From a bacterium (GTDB lineage Bacteria > Planctomycetota > Planctomycetia > Pirellulales > Pirellulaceae): DNA of 64,000 nucleotides. The translations under genes were made by a program, and so were the position numbers. Below the pieces are notes generated by a model, which made no database searches, was not told the origin of the DNA, and worked only from the letters and a program-made list of their open reading frames with translations. Below are positions 34,901 to 45,684 of the stretch, piece by piece. Numbering within the stretch: position 1 is the first letter of the stretch; every line of letters starts with the position of its first letter. The stretch spans positions 186,001 to 250,000 of the forward strand of contig JAUIGN010000006.1 of NCBI GenBank assembly GCA_030430075.1, read 5' to 3'.

Positions 34901-35084
34901 GCTGCAGGACGTTGTTGCCTTGTATCAGGACCAGCACCGCCTCTTGCTGGCAGACCCGGCAGCCGCCAAGTCGCTGATTGGCAAGACCAAGGTGCCGACT
35001 GACGCGACGGTCACCGAACTGGCGGCATGGACGATCGTCGGCCGCACTCTCATGAACCTGGACGAATTTATCACGAAGGAATGA
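31974..35084 (+). CDS. exported cytochrome c / DUF1549 / DUF1553 protein
   Basis: 1036 residues, with signal peptide ([16 protein letters not shown]). The first ~90 residues are a planctomycete-type cytochrome c domain with heme site CVSCH (47-51) and [19 protein letters not shown]. DUF1549 follows ([58 protein letters not shown]) and ends at a second heme-like CAQCH (344-348) with [19 protein letters not shown]. A ~300-residue variable part (probably a carbohydrate-binding-like fold) leads to DUF1553 ([51 protein letters not shown]). Planctomycetes carry dozens of such pairs with DUF1501; electron transfer linked to polysaccharide handling is suspected, not shown. The stop overlaps the next start (ATGA). 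Confidence 0.93.
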   Translation: [1036 protein letters not shown]

Positions 35085-35086
35085 GT

Positions 35087-36568
35087 ATGGACCGCTTGAG
35101 CAATGCCTGGCAGCAGTCACGGCGTGACTTTCTCACCTCGTCCGCCTCGGGGCTCGGCGCCGCCGCCCTGACGTCGCTGTTGGCCAAGGAAGGCGTGATG
35201 GCGGCGACCGTGGATCACTCGAATCCTTTGGCCCCGAAGCTGCCGCCCTTGCCCGCCCGGGCGAAGCAGTGCATCTTCATCTTGCCGGCCGGCGCACCGA
35301 GCCACCTTGATCTCTTCGATCCCAAGCCAAAGCTGCGCGAACTGCACGGAGAGAAGCCGCCCGAATCGCTGGTCAAGAACGTGCGGTTCGCATTCGTCAA
35401 GAAGGAAACGGCGGTCCTGGCGGGTAGCGCCCGCGAGTTCACGCGGCATGGCGAATGCGGTATGGAGTTGTCGGATTATTTGCCCCACCTGGGTAGTTGC
35501 GCGGATGACCTGTGCTTGATCCGTTCGATGCATACCGACGCGTTCAACCATCACCCAGCGCAACTGATGATGACTAGCGGCGTGCCCCGCTTTGGGCGAC
35601 CCAGCATGGGGTCGTGGTTGACGTATGGGTTGGGCAGCGAAGCGGAGAGCCTGCCCGGGTACGTGGTGCTGACCGCGGGACGCGGGAGTAGCGGTGGGGT
35701 CTCGAATTGGTCGAGCGGTTTCTTTCCGTCGACCTATGAAGGGGTCGTATTCCGCAGCCAAGGCGAACCCGTACTCAACCTGAACAACCCGCCGGGGGTC
35801 TCCGCAGAGATGCAGCAACGGGGGCTCGCCACGATCTCGAAGCTGAATGCGCGCCGCTTGGAAAAACTGGGGGATCCGGAGATCTCTAGCCGCATCTCGT
35901 CCTACGAACTGGCGTTTCGCATGCAGGCGGCCGCGCCGGAACTGATCGATTTGAGTGACGAGACGGAGAAGACGCTGGACCTCTACGGGGTCACTCGACC
36001 GGAACCCAAGAAACACAGTTATCGCGGCGGCGGTGCCCACGTCTACCAGCAGTTTGCCACCAATTGCCTGTTGGCCCGCCGCCTGATCGAACGCGGGGTG
36101 CGCTTCGTGACGCTTGTCCACGCCTCCTGGGATCATCACAGCAATCTCGATGAAGAGCTCGGGTACAACGCCGGGATGGCCGACCAGCCGATTGCCGGGC
36201 TGATCAAAGATCTCAAGCAACGGGGCCTGTTGGATACCACCCTGCTGGTGTTTGCGGGTGAATTCGGCCGCACGCCGCTGTGGGAGAATCGTGGTGGGAA
36301 CCAGAAGGACAAGGTCGGCCGCGACCATCATCCATTCGGCTTCAGCGTCTTTCTGGCGGGAGGCGGAAGCAAGGGCGGGGTCGTCCACGGTGCGACCGAC
36401 GACATCGGCTGGGCTCCGACGAAGGATCCCGTGCACGTCAACGATCTGCACGCCACGATCATGCACCTCTTCGGATTCGACCACATGCGGTTCACGCACC
36501 GCTTCCGCGGGCTCAACGTGCGGTTGACCGACCAGGGTGGCAAGGTCGTGTCAGAGCTCCTGGCATAA
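35087..36568 (+). CDS. Tat-exported DUF1501 protein
   Basis: 493 residues. Twin arginines at 12-13 (SRRDFLTSSASGLGAAAL) give a Tat signal. The body is DUF1501, related to sulfatase/alkaline-phosphatase folds: CIFILPAGAPSHLDLFDPKP, HPAQLMMTSGVPRFGRPSMG, LLARRLIERGVRFVTLVH, WDHHSNLD, VFAGEFGRTPLWENRGGNQ and GRDHHPFGFSVFLAGGG, with metal-ligand-like Asp/His residues. I use ATG 35087 because AAGGA sits six bases before it; ATG 35081 overlaps the stop of the DUF1549 gene as ATGA. Either way translation of the pair is coupled. Expected in the periplasm. Confidence 0.93.
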   Translation: MDRLSNAWQQSRRDFLTSSASGLGAAALTSLLAKEGVMAATVDHSNPLAPKLPPLPARAKQCIFILPAGAPSHLDLFDPKPKLRELHGEKPPESLVKNVRFAFVKKETAVLAGSAREFTRHGECGMELSDYLPHLGSCADDLCLIRSMHTDAFNHHPAQLMMTSGVPRFGRPSMGSWLTYGLGSEAESLPGYVVLTAGRGSSGGVSNWSSGFFPSTYEGVVFRSQGEPVLNLNNPPGVSAEMQQRGLATISKLNARRLEKLGDPEISSRISSYELAFRMQAAAPELIDLSDETEKTLDLYGVTRPEPKKHSYRGGGAHVYQQFATNCLLARRLIERGVRFVTLVHASWDHHSNLDEELGYNAGMADQPIAGLIKDLKQRGLLDTTLLVFAGEFGRTPLWENRGGNQKDKVGRDHHPFGFSVFLAGGGSKGGVVHGATDDIGWAPTKDPVHVNDLHATIMHLFGFDHMRFTHRFRGLNVRLTDQGGKVVSELLA

Positions 36569-36612
36569 CGGCCCGTTGAACCGGGTCGGCGATCCGCCGG
36601 CAACAATCCGGG

Positions 36613-37596
36613 TCAGATGTCGGACACGATTTCGTCGTAGAACTTGACGAAGTTGTCGGGATCATCGCCCGCTCGGAACTGCATGGCCGCCCGCGGGTGC
36701 AGATTCAACTGTCCGGTGATGTTGTAAGGGACCAGCGGGCCCCACTCGACCGTCTCCCGCAAGGGGATGATCTGGTCCTGCAGCAGCTTCACGATCGGCC
36801 GCAGTTTGAACTTGGGATTGCGGAGAAAGCCGAGCAACAACTCCATCGGGCAGTTGCCGGCACCGCGGCCCAGCCCCGCCATCGTGGCATCGATCCGGTT
36901 GGCGCCCAGGATGATCGCTTCAATGGTATTGGCGAACGCCAGTTGCATGTTGTTGTGGGCGTGAATTCCGATTTCTTTCCCGGTCCCTTCCATGGCTGCT
37001 GAATACTTGCTGTAGAGCCTGTCGACCTGTTCGCGATAGAGATGGCCGAAGCTGTCGACGATGACCATGGCACAGGCCGGCGTGGGCCGCACCGCTTCCA
37101 GCACCGTGTCGATCTCCGCTTCGGTGATGTTCGAGACCGCCATCAGGTTGGCCGTCGTTTCGTAACCCAGCTCGTGACAATGGTGGATCATTTCGGTCGC
37201 TTCGGACACCTGGTGGGCGTAGAACGCGACGCGAATCATATCCAGGACGCTCTCTTCCCGCGGCACGATCTGCGATTTCCAATCACTCTTTTCCGCGTCC
37301 GCCATGGCGACCATCTTGAGCCCGGTGGCGGCCGCATCGTGGTCCGAAAAGACGCGATTCAGATCTGCTTCCTCACAGTGGCGCCACGGCCCATAATCGG
37401 TGGTCGGGAAGAGCCGCGGGGAATTCTTGTAGCCGACCTCCATGTAGTCGATGCCCGCCGCGATCGATGCCTCGTAAACCGCACGTACCAGCGAATCCTC
37501 AAACTGGTGGTTGTTGATCAGCCCGCCGTCGCGGATCGTGCAATCCAGGACTTTCAATTCGGGCCGGTAAGTGATCCAGGGAGCTTTTTCGGACAT
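36613..37596 (-). CDS. DRE-TIM metallolyase (aldolase/HMG-CoA-lyase-like)
   Basis: 327 residues. The N-terminal block LKVLDCTIRDGGLINN is the DRE-TIM signature (Arg-Asp). ASIAAGIDYMEVGYKN, ETTANLMAVSN and EIGIHAHNNMQLAFANTIEA with its His-x-His metal pair complete the barrel, together with GANRIDATMAGLGRGAGNCPMELLL. It lies between 4-hydroxy-2-oxovalerate aldolases and HMG-CoA lyase/isopropylmalate synthase in pattern. It lacks a C-terminal regulatory domain, so it is an aldolase or lyase acting on a 2-oxo or acyl substrate. No pathway gene is adjacent. Convergent with the DUF1501 gene. Confidence 0.82.
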   Translation of the reverse strand: MSEKAPWITYRPELKVLDCTIRDGGLINNHQFEDSLVRAVYEASIAAGIDYMEVGYKNSPRLFPTTDYGPWRHCEEADLNRVFSDHDAAATGLKMVAMADAEKSDWKSQIVPREESVLDMIRVAFYAHQVSEATEMIHHCHELGYETTANLMAVSNITEAEIDTVLEAVRPTPACAMVIVDSFGHLYREQVDRLYSKYSAAMEGTGKEIGIHAHNNMQLAFANTIEAIILGANRIDATMAGLGRGAGNCPMELLLGFLRNPKFKLRPIVKLLQDQIIPLRETVEWGPLVPYNITGQLNLHPRAAMQFRAGDDPDNFVKFYDEIVSDI

Positions 37597-37963
37597 GAGA
37601 TCAACAGTCTGGCGGAGGGTGGGAGGGCAAGCAATTTGCAGAATCTCCCATTGTGCGCCGGATAAACGGGCTCTGCAAGTTGCGGGGCGGCCGATTGCGC
37701 CAGGCTGTGTGCCGGCCTGCGTTGCGAACTGCGGCGGCCCGATCTGCGCACAGAGGGCTCGCGCATGGAGGGCGGTTCCTGGTGTTTCGTCCGCTTCGCG
37801 TCATGGACGGCATGATCCCGCGCCGTCGCCAGTCGCTGGTTGCCAACAGGAAGTTATTTACGGCGCGTTCCTTATCGTGATCCCGGGCATCCCTTACAAT
37901 CGGCTCGACACGGCACGGATCGACGGTGACGTGCGGCAGGCGACAGCAAGTTACGAGGAAACC
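37597..37963. other. divergent intergenic region upstream of the tup operon
   Basis: 367 bp; apart from the promoter at 37872-37900 I see nothing definite. Confidence 0.4.
37872..37900 (+). promoter_or_regulatory. promoter of the tup operon
   Basis: TTATCG (37872-37877), 17 bases, TACAAT followed by CGG (37895-37900). Leader of ~57 bases to the tupA ATG. Confidence 0.5.
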
Positions 37964-38902
37964 ATGGTTCACAATCGCTGGCGCCGAATTGCTGTCGACC
38001 GTCCGATCGTCGCGCCGATCGTGGTGTTGTGGTCGATCGTCGTCACGTCGTTATGTGGCGGATGCCGGCCGGCGGATGTGTCTCCAGGTCGTGAGTCGAA
38101 CGCGACTTCGCCGACAGTGGGCGATGATTCGCCCTCCCGGCAAGTGCTCCGCCTGGCGGTCACGACCAGCACGCGAGACTCCGGATTGCTTGACGCGTTG
38201 CTGCCGGTCTTCGAGCGTCAGGCGAACGCGCGGGTCGACGTCATCGCGGCCGGGACAGGCAAGGCCTTGAAACTGGGGAGCAGCGGCGACGTCGACATCG
38301 TCCTGGTCCACGCCCGCGCGGCGGAAGACGAGTTCATGGCCGCAGGTCATGGGGTCCGTCGCGAGGATGTCATGTACAACACGTTCGAAATCGTGGGACC
38401 GTCGTCCGACCCGGCCGGCGTGGCCCGGCTAACGCCGCAGGAGGCCCTGCAGAGGATCGCGGACACTGGTCACCGATTCGTTTCTCGCGGCGACGAAAGC
38501 GGCACGCATCAACGTGAGCTGCAGTTGTGGCGGGCCGGCGGCTCGCGACCCGCGTGGGACTCTTACCTTGAAAGCGGGCAGGGGATGGGACCCACGCTGA
38601 TCATGGCCGACCAAATGCAGGCGTATCTGTTGACCGACCGCGGGACTTATCTGGCGATGCGCGACAAGATCGACCTGGTTCCCTTGGTTGCCCAAACCGA
38701 CGACTTGAAGAACCCGTATGGCGTGTTGGTGGTCAATCCGGATGGCAGCCCGGGGATCAACGAACGACTGGCGCAGCGGTTGGCCGATTTCTTCATCGCG
38801 CCTGCGACGCAGGCGATGATCGGCCGGTTTCAAGTGGCCGGAGAGCCGTTGTTCTACCCGGCACATCCCATCTCGGCCGTGGCCGTCGGCGACGATCGGT
38901 AG
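37964..38902 (+). CDS. tupA: tungstate/molybdate-type ABC substrate-binding lipoprotein
   Basis: 312 residues from ATG 37964 with GAGGAAACC directly before it. Lipobox SLCGGC (Cys34). The body follows TupA closely: VTTSTRDSGLLDALLPVFE, GTGKALKLGSSGDVDIVLVH, GHGVRREDVMYNTFEIVGPS, FVSRGDESGTHQREL, SGQGMGPTLIMADQ and YLLTDRGTYLAMRD. The TTS and SRGDESGTH segments bind the oxyanion in this family. It captures tungstate (or molybdate) for tupB and tupC, which follow at 22-31 and 4 bases. Confidence 0.92.
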   Translation: MVHNRWRRIAVDRPIVAPIVVLWSIVVTSLCGGCRPADVSPGRESNATSPTVGDDSPSRQVLRLAVTTSTRDSGLLDALLPVFERQANARVDVIAAGTGKALKLGSSGDVDIVLVHARAAEDEFMAAGHGVRREDVMYNTFEIVGPSSDPAGVARLTPQEALQRIADTGHRFVSRGDESGTHQRELQLWRAGGSRPAWDSYLESGQGMGPTLIMADQMQAYLLTDRGTYLAMRDKIDLVPLVAQTDDLKNPYGVLVVNPDGSPGINERLAQRLADFFIAPATQAMIGRFQVAGEPLFYPAHPISAVAVGDDR

Positions 38903-38933
38903 GCGCGCGAACGGTTGCGGGGACGTGGCGGCA

Positions 38934-39629
38934 ATGGACTACCTGCTGGAAGGACTGGCCGACGCCTGCCGGGCCATTGTCAGATTGGACCCGGCCATCC
39001 GTGCTGCCGCCTGGCGGTCGATCTGGATTTCGACACTGGCGGTGACCGCCTCCTCGGTGCTCGGCTTGCCGCTCGGTTGCTGGTTGGGACGTGCCACTTT
39101 TCGAGCGCGGCCGTTTGTGGTCTTGCTGTTTCGGGCCGGGATGGCGTTCCCGACCGTGTTCCTGGGAATCATTTGTTTCGGCGTGTTCGCCCGCCGTGGT
39201 CCGCTGGGGCCGCTCGACCTGCTCTACACGCCGGCGGCGGTCGTGACAGGCGAGTTCCTGCTGGCTTTTCCAATCATCGTATCGTTGACCCAGGGGGCTG
39301 TCGCTGCACTCGATCCACGGGTCGCCGAAACCGCGTGGACGCTGGGTGCCAACCTCTGGCAAAGGGCCCTGACGTACGTCTCCGAAGCGCGCACCGGCGT
39401 GACGCTGGCCGTGCTGGTCGCCTTTTCGCGGTGTGTGACCGAGTTGGGCATTGCGATGATGGTTGGGGGCAACATTCGCGGCCGCACCCGCACCCTGGCG
39501 ACGGCGACCGCCATGGAGACAGGCAAGGGCGAATTCGCCGAGGGCCTGGCGATGGGGCTCGTGTTGCTGACGATTGCGCTGGTCGTCATGGCCTTGATCG
39601 GCTGTCTTAGCCGGGAAGACAGGTTGTAG
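38934..39629 (+). CDS. tupB: tungstate-type ABC transporter permease
   Basis: 231 residues from ATG 38934; an in-frame GTG at 38925 is an alternative. Five to six membrane helices, and the EAA-type loop AETAWTLGANLWQRALTYVS that docks on the ATPase. The N-terminal GLADACRAIVRLDPAIRAAAWRSIWIS and ELGIAMMVGGNIRGRTRTLATA patterns match TupB/WtpB-like permeases. Between tupA (31 bases) and tupC (4 bases), so clearly one operon. Confidence 0.92.
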   Translation: MDYLLEGLADACRAIVRLDPAIRAAAWRSIWISTLAVTASSVLGLPLGCWLGRATFRARPFVVLLFRAGMAFPTVFLGIICFGVFARRGPLGPLDLLYTPAAVVTGEFLLAFPIIVSLTQGAVAALDPRVAETAWTLGANLWQRALTYVSEARTGVTLAVLVAFSRCVTELGIAMMVGGNIRGRTRTLATATAMETGKGEFAEGLAMGLVLLTIALVVMALIGCLSREDRL

Positions 39630-39633
39630 CTCC

Positions 39634-40224
39634 ATGGCATTGGTTTCGATCATCGACCTGCGCGTGGCGAAGGGGGATGCCGTCATTTGCTCCCTGCCGC
39701 GCCTTTCAATTGAGGCGGGTGAGGTCGTCGCCGTGTGCGGCGAGAATGGCTCGGGCAAGTCGACCCTCCTTCGTGTCCTGGCAGGACTCGAGCGCGATTA
39801 CCGGGGGACATGCCATCTGGAGGTCGGTCGCCGGGACGTCGCCTTCGTTCATCAATCTCCCTACCTGTTTCGAGGTTCCGTCCTGGCGAACGTTACGTAC
39901 GGGTTGCGAATCCGAGGGAAATCTCCGTCGGAGTGTCGCCGCGCCGGCCGGCACTGGTTGTGCCGTTGTGGTGCCGAGCGGTTGGCGGCGAAGTCGGCCG
40001 CCCACCTCTCGGGTGGAGAACGCAAGCGTGTCGCGCTGGCACGAGCTCTGGCGGTCGAGCCCCGCCTGGTCTTGCTCGACGAGCCGTTTGAAGAAGTTGA
40101 CCCGGCCGGCAGCAAGGCGCTGAGCAATGTTCTCAAAGACATCGCCGGGAAGGCGACGGTTGTCGTTACCTCCCCGGCGACGTCGCTGGACCACCTGGCC
40201 GCTCGACGGATCATCCTGGGGTGA
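39634..40224 (+). CDS. tupC: tungstate-type ABC transporter ATP-binding protein (atypical switch loop)
   Basis: 196 residues, short for an ABC ATPase. Walker A GENGSGKST (36-44), Q-loop FVHQSPYLF, signature LSGGERKRVALARAL (125-139), Walker B LVLLDEPFEEVDP (Asp149, Glu150). The switch histidine normally found in a V-x-x-T-H motif is absent: the segment reads VVVTSPATSLDHL, with Ser180 at the His position. A His follows seven residues later and could only substitute if the loop is rearranged. All other sites are intact, so the gene is unlikely to be dead. It ends the operon with no terminator hairpin seen. Confidence 0.9.
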   Translation: MALVSIIDLRVAKGDAVICSLPRLSIEAGEVVAVCGENGSGKSTLLRVLAGLERDYRGTCHLEVGRRDVAFVHQSPYLFRGSVLANVTYGLRIRGKSPSECRRAGRHWLCRCGAERLAAKSAAHLSGGERKRVALARALAVEPRLVLLDEPFEEVDPAGSKALSNVLKDIAGKATVVVTSPATSLDHLAARRIILG

Positions 40225-40423
40225 CCCGGATGCCGCGGGCCCTTATCCGTGAGCACCACCTGCCGACTGCTCGCCGGTCGCCAAGTGGCCTTTTCTGGTC
40301 GCTGGCGTTATGCTGAGATTGAGGAACGTCGAGCGGTTCGCGAGCCGGATGTTCGGCCGGACCGGATTGCGGCGTAACTCGGAATCAACCCGATAGGCTG
40401 GCGGATTGCCAGGACATGACATC

Positions 40424-41161
40424 ATGATCACGCGATACGATAGCTTGCCGTGCATTTTATTGTTGGCGCTTCCTACGTTGGCCTTCGGGCAGGCTGGTCG
40501 CGAACGGATGAATGTTCGGACCAAGGGAGAACTGCAGGCGGTGGCTGCAGGGGCCCTCAAGGTGGTGGACCCGGACGGCGCCCAATGGATTGTCAAGGTT
40601 GACCCCAAGTCGCGCTACAACGTCTTTCAGGGTTCGGCGACGGTCAATTTTCTCCGACCTGGGATGTTCGTTTCGTTTCGCGGTTCGTTTGACAGGAAGG
40701 GTAAACCGCAAGCGGAGATCAACCAACTGAAGGTCTTCACGCCGCAGGAAGATAGCCGGCTGGGCGTAAAGCCGGTCTCCAGCGGGTTCGGCGCCGGCGG
40801 ACTGTTTACGGCCGAAGAAGAAGAGGAGGCCAAGAAGAAGCCCGCTGCGCAGCCGGAGGTTTTGCCCCTGGATGTCAGCGGTCGAATTCGTTCGATCAAG
40901 GGCAACAAGATGATCGTCCTGGCCGGCGCAACGCCCCTGACGGTCAACCTCGCGGAGAAGGTACAAATCGGTTTCGCGATCGCCGATTTCCGCCTGGTCA
41001 AGTCTGGTGATTCTGTAGAGGTCTCCGGATGGGCTTATCCGAATCAGCCCAACCTGGTGATGGCGAGCCGTGTAACGATTACCGCCGCCGAACCGCTGGG
41101 TGTGGAGAAAGAAGAGAAACCTGCGAAGATGCCCGACCTCAACTCGCTTGACGAATTCTAA
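40424..41161 (+). CDS. exported protein of unknown function
   Basis: 245 residues from ATG 40424 (AGGAC eight bases upstream). Signal peptide SLPCILLLALPTLAFGQA. The mature part has two similar beta-rich halves: LKVVDPDGAQWIVKVDP...FLRPGMFVSFRGSFDRKG, and IRSIKGNKMIVLAGATPLTVN...FRLVKSGDSVEVSGWAY. Each looks like a small OB- or SH3-like barrel, and a charged stretch (EEEEEAKKKPAAQPE) joins them. No catalytic motif. Possibly a periplasmic binding or assembly protein. The zinc-ribbon gene follows after 33 bases. Confidence 0.75.
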   Translation: MITRYDSLPCILLLALPTLAFGQAGRERMNVRTKGELQAVAAGALKVVDPDGAQWIVKVDPKSRYNVFQGSATVNFLRPGMFVSFRGSFDRKGKPQAEINQLKVFTPQEDSRLGVKPVSSGFGAGGLFTAEEEEEAKKKPAAQPEVLPLDVSGRIRSIKGNKMIVLAGATPLTVNLAEKVQIGFAIADFRLVKSGDSVEVSGWAYPNQPNLVMASRVTITAAEPLGVEKEEKPAKMPDLNSLDEF

Positions 41162-41194
41162 AGCCGGGCCCGGACGCTTTGCCAGGATCACACG

Positions 41195-43045
41195 ATGCCG
41201 ATACCCGTAACATGCCCTTGTGGCAAGAACTACCAGGCCAAGGACGAACTTGCGGGGAGGCAGCTCAAATGCCCTGCATGCGGGCAAGTGCTGGTTGTCC
41301 CCGCGCTTCCTTCGCCTGGCATCGGAGGCGACCTGGGCGATGCAAGTGGCTTCGACATGTCGGGGACACACTCGAATCATACGCTCAGGCCAACGGGTGC
41401 GGGGCGGCCGGGAACGGCCCGCCGGGGCGCAGCGCGAGCGGCCAACAACGGGTTCGTGTGGAAAGTCGGGGCGGCCGTCGCGGGTGGCCTGGTCGCCGTG
41501 ATCGCCCTCGCTGTGGTCATGTTCCTGGTGTTCGCTGCAAGAGACGGCGGGCCGGATGGTGATGTGGCAACGGCAGACAGCCTCCAGGAATCCGAGGGAC
41601 CGCATCGCACACCCGACGAACCCGCAAGTGTGCCCGGCACATCTGCTGGCGGTTCCAGCGAAGCAACGGCCACCGCGCAACGGTTTCCGAGTCTCCCCGG
41701 TGCCGTTTCGAATCCGCCAGCGTACCTGCTGGAAGACGCCCCCTTCGACATGCGGACGTACTTCGGGCCATTGCCTGCCGAACAGAACGCCGCTCCTCTC
41801 TACCTGGATGCCCTCTTTGAATTCAGTGCGGATGTCAGCGGCTGTTTTTCGGCAGCCGAACAAGCGCGGCGCGGCCCAACGATCCAGCAGAGGCAGCAGC
41901 GGTCGTACGCAATTCACAACCGCCGGTCGCAAAACGAGGACGGCGTCGCCGGCCCAGAACTGGATCGGGCACTTCAGGAGTATGCCGCCGGCTTCGCGAA
42001 ATTGGAGGCGGCCCAGCAGCGGCCGGGGTGTGTCTTCGAATCCGCCCTCGGTATCGCGGCCCTCCTGCCACATGCCCAGGCCGCACGGGAGGTTGCCCGC
42101 TGGACGGACATCAAGACGCAGCGCGATGTCGAGCAAGGGCGGCTCGACGAGGCCCTTGAGAATATCGACCTGCTCTTGCGGCTCAGTCGCGACTTGCAGC
42201 GTCGCGGCGCTTCCGTGACGCAGTTGGTGAGCGTCGCGATCGACAGTGTTTGCTACCAGGGATGTGTCAAACGCGTGCTGGCGGATCAGAACTTGACAAC
42301 GGATCATTGCGACCGCTTGCTGGCCATCCTGGCTCGCCACGAGCAACAAGCCGTGGACCCGCTGGTGGAGAGTTTGCGCGGTGAATACGTGATCATGCGA
42401 TCCACGCTGCATGACGTCCGGTTTCAAACGGGTGACTTCGATCCAAAATTCATGCGGGAAGAACTCGAGGTCGATTCGATCGGCGCGCTCATCACCGGGC
42501 TCGCCCCCGGCGGCAGCGGTTCGGATCAAGAGGCCGCTCGGATCGATGCCTATGCGGCCCGGATGACCGACGATGACTACACCGCTGAAATCACTCGGGC
42601 AAACGAGTTATACGAAGCGGTGATCGCGGCCGCCGGTCGTCCCTATGCCGAACGGGTGCAGGCCATTGCTGCGGCGTTCGCCCGGGTGCGGTCGCCCGAC
42701 ACGTTGCTCGTTTCGTTGCTGTCGGGCGGTCTGCCGGAGATTCTGCAGGCGTTTGTGCGAAGCGAGGCCGAGTTGCACGGAACTCAATGTCTCGTGGCAC
42801 TCCGCCGTTGGCTGCTGGACCAACCCGCCGTGCAGCCACCCGACCTGGTGACGGTCGTGAAGGCTGCGGGAATGCCCAGCGTTCCTCGCGATCCATATGA
42901 CGATGGGCCCCTGCGGATGACGCAACAGCAGGGGCAGTTGGTCATCTATTCCGTCGGCAGCGACGGGCGCGATGATCAGGCTCGATCCGATTGGCAGTAT
43001 GGGAAGCAGCCAGGAGATTTTATCTTTCGGTTGGCAAGGGATTAG
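41195..43045 (+). CDS. zinc-ribbon, single-pass membrane protein with a large helical domain, unknown function
   Basis: 616 residues. Residues 5-35 are a zinc ribbon (Cys7, Cys9, Cys26, Cys29: TCPCGKNY...KCPACG), sharing the GR...CPxCG pattern with the von Willebrand A protein at 25791-26945. One membrane helix at ~90-112 (VAGGLVAVIALAVVMFLVF). The rest is a helical, Leu/Ala/Gln/Arg-rich domain (LLLRLSRDLQRRGASVTQLV, LVALRRWLLDQPAVQPPDL) ending in a YSVGSDGRDDQARSDW motif typical of planctomycete pseudopilin-related tails. Domain outside the membrane by charge pattern. I do not recognise a specific function. Confidence 0.75.
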   Translation: MPIPVTCPCGKNYQAKDELAGRQLKCPACGQVLVVPALPSPGIGGDLGDASGFDMSGTHSNHTLRPTGAGRPGTARRGAARAANNGFVWKVGAAVAGGLVAVIALAVVMFLVFAARDGGPDGDVATADSLQESEGPHRTPDEPASVPGTSAGGSSEATATAQRFPSLPGAVSNPPAYLLEDAPFDMRTYFGPLPAEQNAAPLYLDALFEFSADVSGCFSAAEQARRGPTIQQRQQRSYAIHNRRSQNEDGVAGPELDRALQEYAAGFAKLEAAQQRPGCVFESALGIAALLPHAQAAREVARWTDIKTQRDVEQGRLDEALENIDLLLRLSRDLQRRGASVTQLVSVAIDSVCYQGCVKRVLADQNLTTDHCDRLLAILARHEQQAVDPLVESLRGEYVIMRSTLHDVRFQTGDFDPKFMREELEVDSIGALITGLAPGGSGSDQEAARIDAYAARMTDDDYTAEITRANELYEAVIAAAGRPYAERVQAIAAAFARVRSPDTLLVSLLSGGLPEILQAFVRSEAELHGTQCLVALRRWLLDQPAVQPPDLVTVVKAAGMPSVPRDPYDDGPLRMTQQQGQLVIYSVGSDGRDDQARSDWQYGKQPGDFIFRLARD

Positions 43046-43086
43046 CCGCTGCTTTGTGGGCGGGAGAGTTGCTGATGGGGGCGGGG

Positions 43087-43136
43087 GGAGACCTGGCGGT
43101 CGCGGGTGGGGCGGGGTCGGAGACCCGCGCCCAGCG
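43087..43136 (+). repeat. dispersed ~50 bp repeat core, copy C (diverged)
   Basis: Starts GGAGACCT and ends GGCGGGGTCGGAGACCCGCG plus CCCAGCG. The right half matches copies A and B nearly perfectly, the left half is diverged. It is followed by a GCGGCG-rich tail to ~43195, just before the ligA stop codon. Confidence 0.6.
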
Positions 43137-43207
43137 GCGCGCGGCGGGGGTGAGCAGCCAGCGGCGCGAGCCGCGAGCTGTCGCCCAGCGGCTAACGGAT
43201 GTGTTGC

Positions 43208-45620
<2,413 letters not shown>

Positions 45621-45684
45621 GCCGGACTCCTGTCTGATTGAAGAGATACAATGGCCGCACCCGGCCGGAAAATGCGTGCCGCGA

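Noticed and set aside
40457..42529. 690-codon minus-strand open frame
   Set aside because: Antisense to two well-supported plus-strand genes; a result of high GC at codon third positions.
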